64,000 nt of DNA, taken from Solirubrobacter deserti. GTDB taxonomy: Bacteria > Actinomycetota > Thermoleophilia > Solirubrobacterales > Solirubrobacteraceae. The stretch is taken from assembly GCF_027587175.1 (NCBI RefSeq), contig NZ_JAPCID010000007.1, positions 143,229-207,228 of the forward strand, given 5' to 3'. Shown piece by piece: positions 31,435 to 40,900 of the stretch; positions within the stretch are counted from its first letter, which is position 1, and each line of letters begins with the position of its first letter. Position numbers and translations under genes: made by a program. The notes below the pieces were generated by a model that made no database searches, was not told where the DNA came from, and saw only the letters and a program-made list of their open reading frames with translations.

Positions 31435-32339
31435 AGCGTGGACGAGGGTAGGGGACGCAGCGCCTGGAGCCGGTCGGCGAAGCCGAGCAGCTCGTCGCGC
31501 AGGTGTACCCGCTCCAGCCAGCGGGCGGGAATGCCCTCGAGCCCGTACAGCGCGCCGGCGAGTTGGCCGGCGATCGCGGCGGTGGTGTCGGCGTCGTCGC
31601 CGAGGTTGACCGCGGCCAGCACGCACGACTCGTAGTCGTCGGTGGAGGCCACCGCCCACAGCGCCGCCTCCAGCGCGAGCACGATGTAGCCGTTGCCGCG
31701 GATCTCCGGCGGCGCCTTGTCCAGGAACGAGCCGGCCGCGACCGCCGCGACCTTCGGGTGCAGGTCCGGCAGCTCGCGGCGGCGCAGCACGTCCTCCTTC
31801 GCCGCCCCGTTGAGCGCCTCCACGAGCAGGAGCGCGAAGTGCCGGGTCGCGTCGACGGCCTCCGGCGCCCCGTGCGTGGTTCGCGCGCTGTCACCCGCGA
31901 AGCGCACGGCCGTGTCGAGGTCGTGCGCCCACGCCATCGGGATCGGCGCGAGCTTCATCAGCGGGCCGTTGCCCGCGGCGTCCCGCGCCGCATCGCCCGG
32001 GAAGGGCTCGCCGGTCTTGCGGAAGCGCTGCAGCGCCTGCCGCGTCGCCCGCCCGATGTCGAAGCACGTCCCGGTCGACGACCAGTGCCCTTCGCGCCAC
32101 CACCGCACATAGCGCTGAAGCTGGTCCACCGGATCGAACCCGGCCGTCTCGAGCACACTCTCGGCCAGGCACAGCGCCATCGACGTGTCGTCCGTCCACG
32201 CGCCCACCGGGAGTTCGAACGGGCCGCCGCCGACCATGTCCGTCACGGGCGGAAACGACCCGGGCGGGGAGAACTCGACGGTGGTGCCGACGGCGTCCCC
32301 GACCGCCAGCCCGAGCAGACTTCCACGGAAGCGATTCAC
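31431..32339 (-). CDS. ADP-ribosylglycohydrolase family protein
   Basis: 302 residues from GTG 32339 (VNRFRGSLLGLAVGDAVGTT), coupled by GTGA to the ABC permease gene. Both magnesium-binding motifs are intact: GAWTDDTSMALCLAESV (about 57) and NLGDDADTTAAIAGQLAGAL (about 253). The family (DraG/ARH) removes ADP-ribose from proteins or nucleic acids or cleaves ADP-ribose-like conjugates. No ADP-ribosyltransferase is encoded in the window. Its place in an exporter and antibiotic-acetylation operon suggests it reverses or processes ADP-ribosylation linked to a toxin or drug, which is inference. Confidence 0.9.
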   Translation of the reverse strand: MNRFRGSLLGLAVGDAVGTTVEFSPPGSFPPVTDMVGGGPFELPVGAWTDDTSMALCLAESVLETAGFDPVDQLQRYVRWWREGHWSSTGTCFDIGRATRQALQRFRKTGEPFPGDAARDAAGNGPLMKLAPIPMAWAHDLDTAVRFAGDSARTTHGAPEAVDATRHFALLLVEALNGAAKEDVLRRRELPDLHPKVAAVAAGSFLDKAPPEIRGNGYIVLALEAALWAVASTDDYESCVLAAVNLGDDADTTAAIAGQLAGALYGLEGIPARWLERVHLRDELLGFADRLQALRPLPSSTL

Positions 32340-33109
32340 GCGCGAGAACGGTACTTCGCCACCGCCAGTGGGAGGAACACCGCGCAGATCAGGATGGGCC
32401 ACGCGAGCGCCAGCTCGACCGCGTGCGTCGCGGCCCACGAGTCACCGCCCCAGCCGGGGTTGCCGAACAGCTCGCGGGCGGCCGCCGCGGTCGCCGACAG
32501 CGGGTTCCATTCCGCGATCGCCGCGAGCCACGCCGGCATCGAGTCCGGATCGGTGAACGCGTTGGACAGGAACCCGAGCGGCCACACGAGGATCTGCACG
32601 GACGCCACGGCCTCCGGCCGCCCGGCGACCAGGCCGAGGTAGATCCCCATCCAGATCAGCGAGAAGCGCAGGAGCATCAGCAGCCCGACCGCCGCCAGCG
32701 CGTCCGCCGGGCCGGACTCGATCCGCCACCCGATCGCCCACCCGCACGCCATTAGCACGGCCAGCCCGGCCAGCGAGTTGACCAGGTCCGCGACCGCGCG
32801 CCCGCCGACCACCGCCGCGCCGCTCATCGGCAGCGAGCGGAACCGCGCCGTGATCCCGCGCGAGGCATCGGTGACGACGGCGGTCATCGTCGTCTCCAGC
32901 CCGAACACGCACGTCAGCGCCAGCAGGCCCGGAACGAGGATCGACGGGTAGTCGTCGCCGTAGCCGCCGCGCAGCAGGTACGCGAACATCAGCAGCACCA
33001 GCACCGGGAACAGCACGCCGACCGCCAGCACGAACGGCTGCCGCGCCCAGTGCGAGAAGGCGCGCAGCGTCAGCGTCCAGGTGTCGGCCACCAGCCAGCG
33101 CACGCTCAT
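32336..33109 (-). CDS. ABC-2 type transporter permease
   Basis: 257 residues, about six transmembrane helices, with RFRSLPMSGAAVVGGRAVAD at about 90-109 and EWNPLSATAAAARELFGNPG at about 205-224, both typical of DrrB-like subunits. ATGA-coupled to the ATPase gene upstream and GTGA-coupled to the ADP-ribosylglycohydrolase downstream. Distantly similar to the permease at 20566 in layout. Substrate unknown. Confidence 0.92.
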   Translation of the reverse strand: MSVRWLVADTWTLTLRAFSHWARQPFVLAVGVLFPVLVLLMFAYLLRGGYGDDYPSILVPGLLALTCVFGLETTMTAVVTDASRGITARFRSLPMSGAAVVGGRAVADLVNSLAGLAVLMACGWAIGWRIESGPADALAAVGLLMLLRFSLIWMGIYLGLVAGRPEAVASVQILVWPLGFLSNAFTDPDSMPAWLAAIAEWNPLSATAAAARELFGNPGWGGDSWAATHAVELALAWPILICAVFLPLAVAKYRSRA

Positions 33110-34032
33110 CGCGTCAGCTCCAGGAAGACCTCGTCCAGCGTCGGGCGCCGCAGCGCGACGTCCTCTGCGTCCAGCTCGCCGACGACCGCGGCCAGCGCGC
33201 CCATCCGGTCACGCACCGGCGCGCTCACGCGCAGCCCGGCCTCGTCGACCTCGGGCTCAGCGCCGCTCACCCGCCCGAGCAGCGCGACCGCCGTCGCCAC
33301 GTCGTCGCGCTCGCGCAGGACGACCTCGATCCAGTCGCCCGCCAGCGCGTCCTTGAGCTCGGCCGGCGTGCCCTCGGCCACGACCCGCCCGCCGTCCACC
33401 ACCGCGATCCGGTCCGCGAGCCGGTCGGCCTCCTCCAGGTACTGCGTCGTCAGCAGCACGGTCACCCCGTCCGCCGCGAGCTCCCGCACGCTGTCCCACA
33501 CCTCCGAGCGCGAGCGCGGGTCGAGCCCCGTCGTCGGCTCGTCGAGGAACAGCACCTCGGGCGAGCGGATCAGCCCGGCGGCGAGATCCAACCGACGCCG
33601 CATCCCGCCCGAGTAGCCGCCCGCCGGGCGGTCGGCGGCGTCCTCGAGCCCAAAGCGCTTCAGCAACTCCTGCGCACGCGCCCGCGCACGCGCGACCCCG
33701 AGATGCTGCAGGCGCCCGAACAACACGAGGTTCTGGCGGCCGGTGAGGACCTCGTCCAGCGCGGCGTGCTGCCCGACCAGGCCGATCCGCGCGCGCACGC
33801 CGCCCGGGTCCGCCGCCACGTCGCACCCGGCGACGACGGCCCGCCCGCCGTCCGGGCGCACGAGCGTCGTCAGCACGCCGACCGTCGTCGTCTTGCCCGC
33901 TCCGTTCGGGCCCAGCAGCCCGTACACGGCGCCGCGCGGCACCTCCAGCGAGAGGCCCGCCAGCGCCTCCGTCTCGCCGTAGGACTTGCGCAGCCCTTCG
34001 GCGACGATCGCCATCTTCTCTCCGTACGCCAT
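33106..34032 (-). CDS. ABC transporter ATP-binding protein (DrrA-like)
   Basis: 308 residues from ATG 34032 (MAYGEKMAIVAEGL). Walker A GPNGAGKTTT (about 40), signature YSGGMRRRLDLAAGLI (about 134), Walker B EVLFLDEPTTGLDPRSRSEV, H-loop LLTTQYLEEADRLAD, and the DrrA-type C-terminal domain ending RRPTLDEVFLELTR. TACGCT on the minus strand (34045-34040) lies 7 bases before the ATG, so the operon mRNA is probably leaderless. One of two operator-like repeats covers the start codon. First gene of the six-gene operon controlled by the divergent TetR gene. Confidence 0.94.
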   Translation of the reverse strand: MAYGEKMAIVAEGLRKSYGETEALAGLSLEVPRGAVYGLLGPNGAGKTTTVGVLTTLVRPDGGRAVVAGCDVAADPGGVRARIGLVGQHAALDEVLTGRQNLVLFGRLQHLGVARARARAQELLKRFGLEDAADRPAGGYSGGMRRRLDLAAGLIRSPEVLFLDEPTTGLDPRSRSEVWDSVRELAADGVTVLLTTQYLEEADRLADRIAVVDGGRVVAEGTPAELKDALAGDWIEVVLRERDDVATAVALLGRVSGAEPEVDEAGLRVSAPVRDRMGALAAVVGELDAEDVALRRPTLDEVFLELTR

Positions 34033-34054
34033 ACGGAGTAGCGTACAGCATACG
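34023..34054. promoter_or_regulatory. Tandem operator-like repeats between the ABC operon and tetR-like gene
   Basis: CGTACGCCATACG (34023-34035) and CGTACAGCATACG (34042-34054) are two copies of CGTAC-N3-ATACG, each a near-palindrome, centred 19 bases apart. The first covers the ATG of the ABC ATPase gene and the second covers the -10-like hexamers of both genes. A TetR dimer bound here would block both transcripts. Confidence 0.7.
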
Positions 34055-34063
34055 GTGTTGCTC

Positions 34064-34816
34064 GTGACGGAACCCGGCGATCCCATCCGCGGGCTCGAGC
34101 TGCTGTGGCGGGTCCACACGACGCCCAAGCGCGGCCCCAAACAAAGGCTCGACCTCGACCAGATCGTCAGCGCGGCGATCGCGGTGGCCGACGAGGAGGG
34201 CCTGGACGCGCTGTCGATGCGAAGGGTCGCCGAACGGCTGAAAGTCGGAACGATGTCGCTCTACACCTACGTCCCGGGCAAGCCGGAGCTGCTGGACCTG
34301 ATGCTCGACGCCGCGATCGAGCCGTCAACCCCGCATGACGTGGCGCACTGGCGCGCCCGTCTCGAGCGTGTGGCGCGCGAGAACTGGGACCGCTTCCACC
34401 GGCATCCGTGGCTGCTGGAGATCACACCGACGCGGCCGGTCCTCGGGCCGAACACGATCGCCCGCTACGACCACGAGCTGCTGGCGCTGGACGGGATCGG
34501 CCTCTCGGACGTCGAGATGGATTCGACCCTTACCCTGCTCAACGCCCACACGGAATCCGCCGCCCGCCGCGCCCTCGAGGCGGCGCGCGCGGAGCAGCGC
34601 ACCGGCATGACCGACGAGCAGTGGTGGGCCGCCCGCGCGCCGTTCCTCGAGCGGGTGATCCAGCCGGGCCGCTTCCCCACCGCGAGCCGTGTCGGGACGG
34701 CCGCAGGCGAGGCCCACAACGCCGCCTACGCACCTGAGCACGCGTTCACGTTCGGGTTACAGCGGGTGCTCGACGGCGTCGATTTCCTCATACGGAACCG
34801 AGCTTCCGACGGCTGA
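34064..34816 (+). CDS. TetR-family repressor (TetR_C type)
   Basis: 250 residues from GTG 34064 (VTEPGDPIRGLELLWR); GTG 34055 is an alternative. TACGGT at 34051-34056 lies 7 bases before the chosen start. Helix-turn-helix at about residues 48-68 (LSMRRVAERLKVGTMSLYTY), then a C-terminal ligand domain of the tetracycline-repressor type with ENWDRFHRHPWLLEI. These proteins usually sense a drug-like compound and repress a neighbouring exporter, matching the divergent ABC genes. AT-rich leader of the next gene follows. Confidence 0.9.
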   Translation: MTEPGDPIRGLELLWRVHTTPKRGPKQRLDLDQIVSAAIAVADEEGLDALSMRRVAERLKVGTMSLYTYVPGKPELLDLMLDAAIEPSTPHDVAHWRARLERVARENWDRFHRHPWLLEITPTRPVLGPNTIARYDHELLALDGIGLSDVEMDSTLTLLNAHTESAARRALEAARAEQRTGMTDEQWWAARAPFLERVIQPGRFPTASRVGTAAGEAHNAAYAPEHAFTFGLQRVLDGVDFLIRNRASDG

Positions 34817-34821
34817 ATTCG

Positions 34822-34914
34822 AATGTTCTCGCAACATTTACCGAACCCGCTGGACTTATTTCCGCTCATTTGAAATAAGTCCCTCTCTCAGGAGAGTGGA
34901 GTCCAACGGAGGAG
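34822..34914 (+). promoter_or_regulatory. Structured AT-rich leader before the giant secreted protein gene
   Basis: Three inverted repeats in a row: AATGTT/AACATT (34822-34827, 34833-34838), GGACTTATTTC/GAAATAAGTCC (34852-34862, 34872-34882, exact over 11 bp) and CTCTC/GAGAG (34883-34887, 34892-34896), then a strong ribosome binding site GGAGGAG at 34908-34914, eight bases before the ATG. The stretch is clearly more AT-rich than its surroundings. A second AGTCC at 34900-34904 could compete for GGACT at 34852. The first repeats may also terminate the tetR-like transcript. No known riboswitch is recognised. Confidence 0.55.
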
Positions 34915-34922
34915 AGCCGTTA

Positions 34923-37900
34923 ATGCGCAGGATGCGGTACGCGCTGCTCGCGGTCGTCGCTGCCATCGCATGGGCGATGGCTGCGTCACCAGCCCGAGCG
35001 GCACAAACGGTCGTTATCGACGCAGTCGATTCGCCCGCTTCGGCCTTCAGCCCCGCCAACGTGAGCGTCGAGGTCGGCGACACGGTCCGGTGGGAGTTCG
35101 ACCAGGCCCAAACCACCCACGACGTCACGTCGCAGGGGACCAACTGGGCTCAGCCCATCGATGAGGAACGCGCTCCGAACGGCGAGCCGATCACCCGGAC
35201 GTTCAACACGCCCGGCACCTACACCTTCTTGTGTGACCGGCACCCCGGGATGACCGGGTCGATCACGGTCCAGGCCGCGAACCTCGACCGCGTGCTGGTT
35301 TTCTCGAAGACCGGCGGTTTCCGCCACGACTCGATCCCGCAGGGCATCGCGGCGATCCAGGCGCTCGGCACCGCCAACAACTTCACGGTGGTCGCCACCG
35401 AGGACGCGGCCCAGTTCACCGACGCGAACCTCGCGACGTTCGACGTCGTCGTGTTCCTCTCCACCACGGGCGAGATCCTCAACGACACCCAGCAGGCCGC
35501 CTTCGAGCGCTACATCCAGGGCGGCGGCGGCTTCGCCGGCGTCCACGCGGCCTCGGACACCGAGTACAGCTGGCCGTGGTTCGGCGAGCTCGTCGGCGGC
35601 TACTTCCGCAGCCACCCGCCCGGAACGCCCGCCGCGGCGGTCGACATCGAGGACGGCGACGAGCCCTCCACGACCGGCCTCCCGACCCGCTGGCAGCGCA
35701 CGGACGAGTGGTACAACTTCCAGCACCCGACGACCCCGGTCGTCAACGGCAACGGCACCGTCGCCGACTTCAGCCCGCGGGCCCGCCACGTGAAGGTCCT
35801 CGCCACGGTCGACGAATCGACGTACGACGAGCAGGACGGCAACGCGGTCGACGACGATCACCCGATCGCGTGGTGTTCGGACTTCGACGGCGGCCGCTCG
35901 TGGTACACGGCCATGGGCCACACGCAGGCGTCGTTCAACGACGCCCAGTTCCGGCAGCACCTGCTCGGCGGTCTGCGCACCGCGGCCGGCGTCGCCGGTG
36001 ACTGCGGCCGCGAGCGAGACGTGCCGCCGACCGCGGCGGACTTCGAGAAGGTCACGCTCAGCGACGACACTCAGGCTCCGGTCGAGATCGACATCGCGGA
36101 GGACGGGCGCGCCTTCTACCTCGAGCGCGACGGCCGCGTCTACATGTGGTCGCCCACCTCGCAGACCTCGCAGCTGATCGCCGACCTCCCGGTCACCAAC
36201 AGCCACGAGAACGGCAACCTGGGCATCCAGCTCGCGCCGGACTTCGAGACGACCAACCACATCTACATCGCCTACTCGGCGCTCCCGGACGCGTCCGGCA
36301 CCAACGTGCTGTCGCGCTTTACGCTGAACGGCAACACGCTCGGCAGCGAGCAGCGGATCTACACCTGGCAGCAGCAGCGCCTGCAGTGCTGCCACAACGG
36401 CGGCTCGCTCGACTTCGGTCCCGACGGGAGCCTCTACATCTCGACGGGCGACAACTCGAACCCGTTCGCCCACAACTACAACCCGGCGGACGAGCGGCCC
36501 GGCCGCGAGCCGTGGGACGCACAGCGCACGTCCGCCAACACGAACAACCCGAACGGCAAGATCCTGCGGATCAAGCCGATCCCGAACGCCACCGGCGTGC
36601 CGGGCATCGGGACGACGTACACCATTCCTGAGGGGAACATGTTCCCCGAGTCCCAGGACACCCAGAACAAGACCCTGCCCGAGATCTACGCGATGGGCTT
36701 CCGGAACCCGTTCCGGATCCACGTCGACCAGAAGACGGGCTGGGTGCTGCTCGGCGACTACGGTCCTGACGCGGGCGCGGCGAACGCCGCCCGTGGTCCC
36801 GCGGGCCACGTCGAGTTCAACGTCGTCAAGGAGCCCGGCTTCTACGGCTGGCCGTACTGCATCGGGCCCAACCTCCCGTACCGCGACATCGTCTACCAGA
36901 GCGACGAGGGCGGCGTTGGCGGCCAGTACACCTACGACACCCCCGACACCCACAACTGCGCCGCGCCGGTCAACGACTCGCCGAACAACAACGGCCTGAC
37001 GAACCTGCCGCCGGCCATCCCGGCGTCGACGTGGCAGACCTACAGCACGTTCGACCAGCGGTTCCCGGACCTCGGTGCCGGCGGCGCGCCGATGGGTGGC
37101 CCGCGCTACTACTTCGACGCGGACAACCCGTCGAACACCAAGTTCCCGCCGTTCTACGACGGCCACTGGTTCATGGGTGAGTGGAACAACGACTGGATCA
37201 AGACCGCGAACCTCAACGACGACGGCCTGATCACGGGCATCGCCTGCTTCGCCATCTGCCAGGGCTACCAGAGCCCGATGGACATCGAGTTCGGCCCCAA
37301 CGGCTCGCTCTACGTGGTCGAGTGGGGGCAGGGCTTCGGGTCCAACAACGCCGACTCCGGCGTCTACCGGATCGACTACATCCAGGGCGCGCGCTCGCCG
37401 ATCGCGGTCGCGAACGTCAACAACGACGCGGTGCCGGTCGGCACCACGGTCCAGTTCTCGTCGGCCGGATCGAGCGATCCGGACGGCACCCCGATCAGCT
37501 ACCTGTGGGACTTCAACGACGGCACGCCGACGTCGACGGCGGCCAACCCGACGCACACGTTCACGCAGGCCGGCACCTACAACGTCACGCTGACGGTGAG
37601 GGACGAGTCGGGCGACACGGCCGTTGACACCGTGCGCGTGGTCGTCGGCAACCAGCGGCCGGTCGTGACGATCGAGATCCCCGAGAACGGCCGGGTCGCC
37701 AACTTCGGCGACCGGATCCCGTACAAGGTCTCAGTCGTGGACCCGGACGGCGGCTCGACCGGCGCCGGCACGATCGACTGCGACGACGTCGTCGTCAAGT
37801 TCAAGCTCGGCCACGACTCGCACGCGCACGACCTGGAGTCGATGACGGGCTGCCAGGGCGAGTACACGATCACGGGCGTGGAGGGCCACAGCACCGAGCT

Positions 37901-40900
37901 GAACATCTTCACGGTCGTGACCGCGTCCTACACGGACGAGGGCAACGGCCCGGCCGCTCCGGTGACGGGCGAGGCCGAGGCGATCCTGCAGCCGAAGCTC
38001 AAGCAGGCCGAGTTCTTCTCGACGACCGGTCGCACCGCGGACAGCCGCGCGGCGGGCGGTGACCCGGGCGTCGCGCTCGAGGCCACCACGGACGTCGGCG
38101 GCGGCAACTCCGCGGCGTTCATCGAGGACGGCGACTGGATCTCGTTCAACCCGTACAACCTCGAGGACCTCTCGAAGGTCACCTTCCGCGTCGCCTCCGA
38201 GAGCACCGGAGCGACCATCGAGCTCCGCTACGACGCCCCGGACGGGCCGCTGGTCTCCTCGACCACGTTCCCGGCGACGGGCGGCTGGCAGACCTGGGCG
38301 GACGTCACGTCGAACCTGCCGGCGACCATCCCGCAGGGGACGCATCGCCTGTTCGTGGTGTTCCGCCACCCGACGAACACCGGCGGCCTGATGAACCTGA
38401 ACTGGTTCAAGTTCACGGGCAAGGGCGCGGCCGTCACGGCGCCGCCCGAGGTCAACGCCACGGCTGAGCCGATCAGCGGTGAGGCGCCGCTCAACGTCGC
38501 CTTCAACGCTGACGCGACGGACGCCGAGAACGAGGCCATGACGTACGCGTGGGACTTCGGCGTGCCCGGCACGGACGCCGACAAGTCCACGGAGAAGGCG
38601 CCGAACTACACCTACACGACGCCGGGCAACTACACGGCGAGCGTGACGGTGACCGACGCGTCCGGCGGCAGGGCCTCGGACACGGTCGAGGTCCGCGTGA
38701 CGCGGCCGCTCGACGAGTGCCCGACGGGCCCCGTCCGCTCGGACGAGTTCGACGGCACCACGCTCGATCCGAAGTGGACCGTGCTGCGGCCGGACACGGC
38801 CAACCCGCTGAGCGTGTCCAACGGGTCGCTGGTCCTGCCCATCTCGCAGGGCTCGATCTACGGCACCGGCACCTCGGCGAAGAACATCGTCGTCCAGGAC
38901 ATGCCGGACGGCGAGTGGATGGCCACGGCCAAGATCTCGGCGAGCGCGCTCACCGAGAACTACCACCAGGCCGGTCTGCGCGTGTACGCGGGCGACGACA
39001 ACTGGGCGTCCGTGCACATGATCTACGCCGGCTCGGGCCGCGACTTCGAGTTCATCACCGAGGTCGACGGCGCTCCGCGCAACGAGGGCGCCGACAAGCT
39101 CGGCGGCATCCCCGCCGACGCCCCGCTCGACTACTACGTGCGGCTGATGTACGACGGCGAGAACCTGACGGCCGCGTACTCGTACGACGGGTCCACGTTC
39201 CAGCCCGTCGGCCGCCCGGTGTCGCTGGCCACGTTCACCGACGCCAAGGTCGGCCCGGTGGCGCTATCCGGTGAGACGGCGACGACCGTGCCGGTGGCCC
39301 GCTTCGACTGGGTCCGCTTCGATCCGGACGGCTCGGGTGGCGGCGGCTCGGAGGGCATCGTCGACAACTTCGACGGCAACGCCCTCGACGGGGCCTGGGA
39401 GCGCATCCGCGGCGACCAGTCCGCCGTGGTCGGCAGCGGGACGCTGCAGATCCCGGCTCAGACCGGCGACATCTACCAGACCCGCAACGACGCTAAGAAC
39501 CTCATCGTGCGCGACGCGCCCGACGGGGCCTGGCAGGCGGTGACGAAGATCAACTTCAAGGGCACCGCGCAGTACCACCAGGCCGGGATCATGGTCTACG
39601 GCGATGACAACAACTTCACGAAGTTCGGTCGTATCGTGCATACGACGACCGGCACCGAGAAGTTCGAGTTCATCAACGAGGTGAACGCGGTCGCGCGCAA
39701 CGCGGCGGAGGACTCCTCCGCCAACCTGGCGGCGACCTTCCCGAACGACTACTACCTCCGACTCACGTCGGACGGCACGAACGTGGTGGGCCACTACTCG
39801 ACCGACGGCTCCACCTGGACCGCCGTCGGGCGTTCGGCGGTGCTGCCGGCGAACGCGAAGATCGGCCTGTTCGCGTTCTCCAACGACGGCACGGGCAACC
39901 CGGTCGCCTCCTTCGACTCCTTCGCCCTCACCGGCGACGAGGTCGGCGGCGGTGGCGGTGGCGGTCAGCCGTCCGGTCCCAGCTACGACGATCAGTTCGA
40001 CGGCGCCACGCTTGACAAGGAGCGCTGGAACGCCATCGTCCGCGACACCCCGGCCGAGTACTCCCTGGCCGGTGGCAAGCTCAACTACACGCTGAGCGCG
40101 GGCGACATCTACACGGGTGACACCAACCCGCCGCCGAACAACTTCCTGCTGCAGGATGCGTCGCACGCCGACGAGGACTGGGTGATCGAGACCAAGGTCG
40201 ACGGCTACACGTTCGACGGCGGCTACGCCCAGGGCGGCCTGCTGGCCTACCAGGACGGCGACAACTACGTGAAGTTCGACGTCATCACCGACCCGAACAA
40301 CACGGTGGTGAACCGGATCGAGCTCCGCTCGGAGATCGCCGGCGTCATCCAGGAGCCGCAGTCCAACGCGACCGTCACCGCCGCCCAGGCGAACGGGCCG
40401 TTCTGGCTGCGTCTCACCAAGGAAGGCAACAGCTACAAGGGCGAGTACTCGTTCGACGGCGTGGCTTGGACCGCGGCGCCGAACAGCCCGGTCACGAATC
40501 CGATGGCCGATCCGGACTTCGGTCTGTTCGGGTTCAGCCCGCAGGACCGCGAGGTCACGGACACGGTGTCGTTCGACTACTTCACCCTCAACGGGCCTGA
40601 CCCGAGCGGGTGCGAGCAGTGCGACGGCCCGGGCGACTCGTTCGACGGCAGCTCGCTGAACGCGGACCGCTGGAACGCCATCGCCCACGACGACCCGACG
40701 AAGTACGCGGTCGCCAACGGCGCGCTGACGGTCACCACGACCGCCGGCGAGATCTACCAGGGCTCGACGGGCGGAGGCCCGCTGATCCTGCAGGCCGCGG
40801 ACCACGCCGGTTCGGACTTCGTCCTGGAGACCAAGCTCACCAACACGCTCGACGGTGGCTACTCCCAGGGCGGCATCCTCGTCTACGGCGACGACAACAA

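Noticed and set aside
34986..37556. 856-residue open frame on the minus strand under the giant gene
   Set aside because: Arg/Val/Asp-rich without domains or a plausible start; it is the mirror of GC-biased third positions in a gene with a clear signal peptide and domains.
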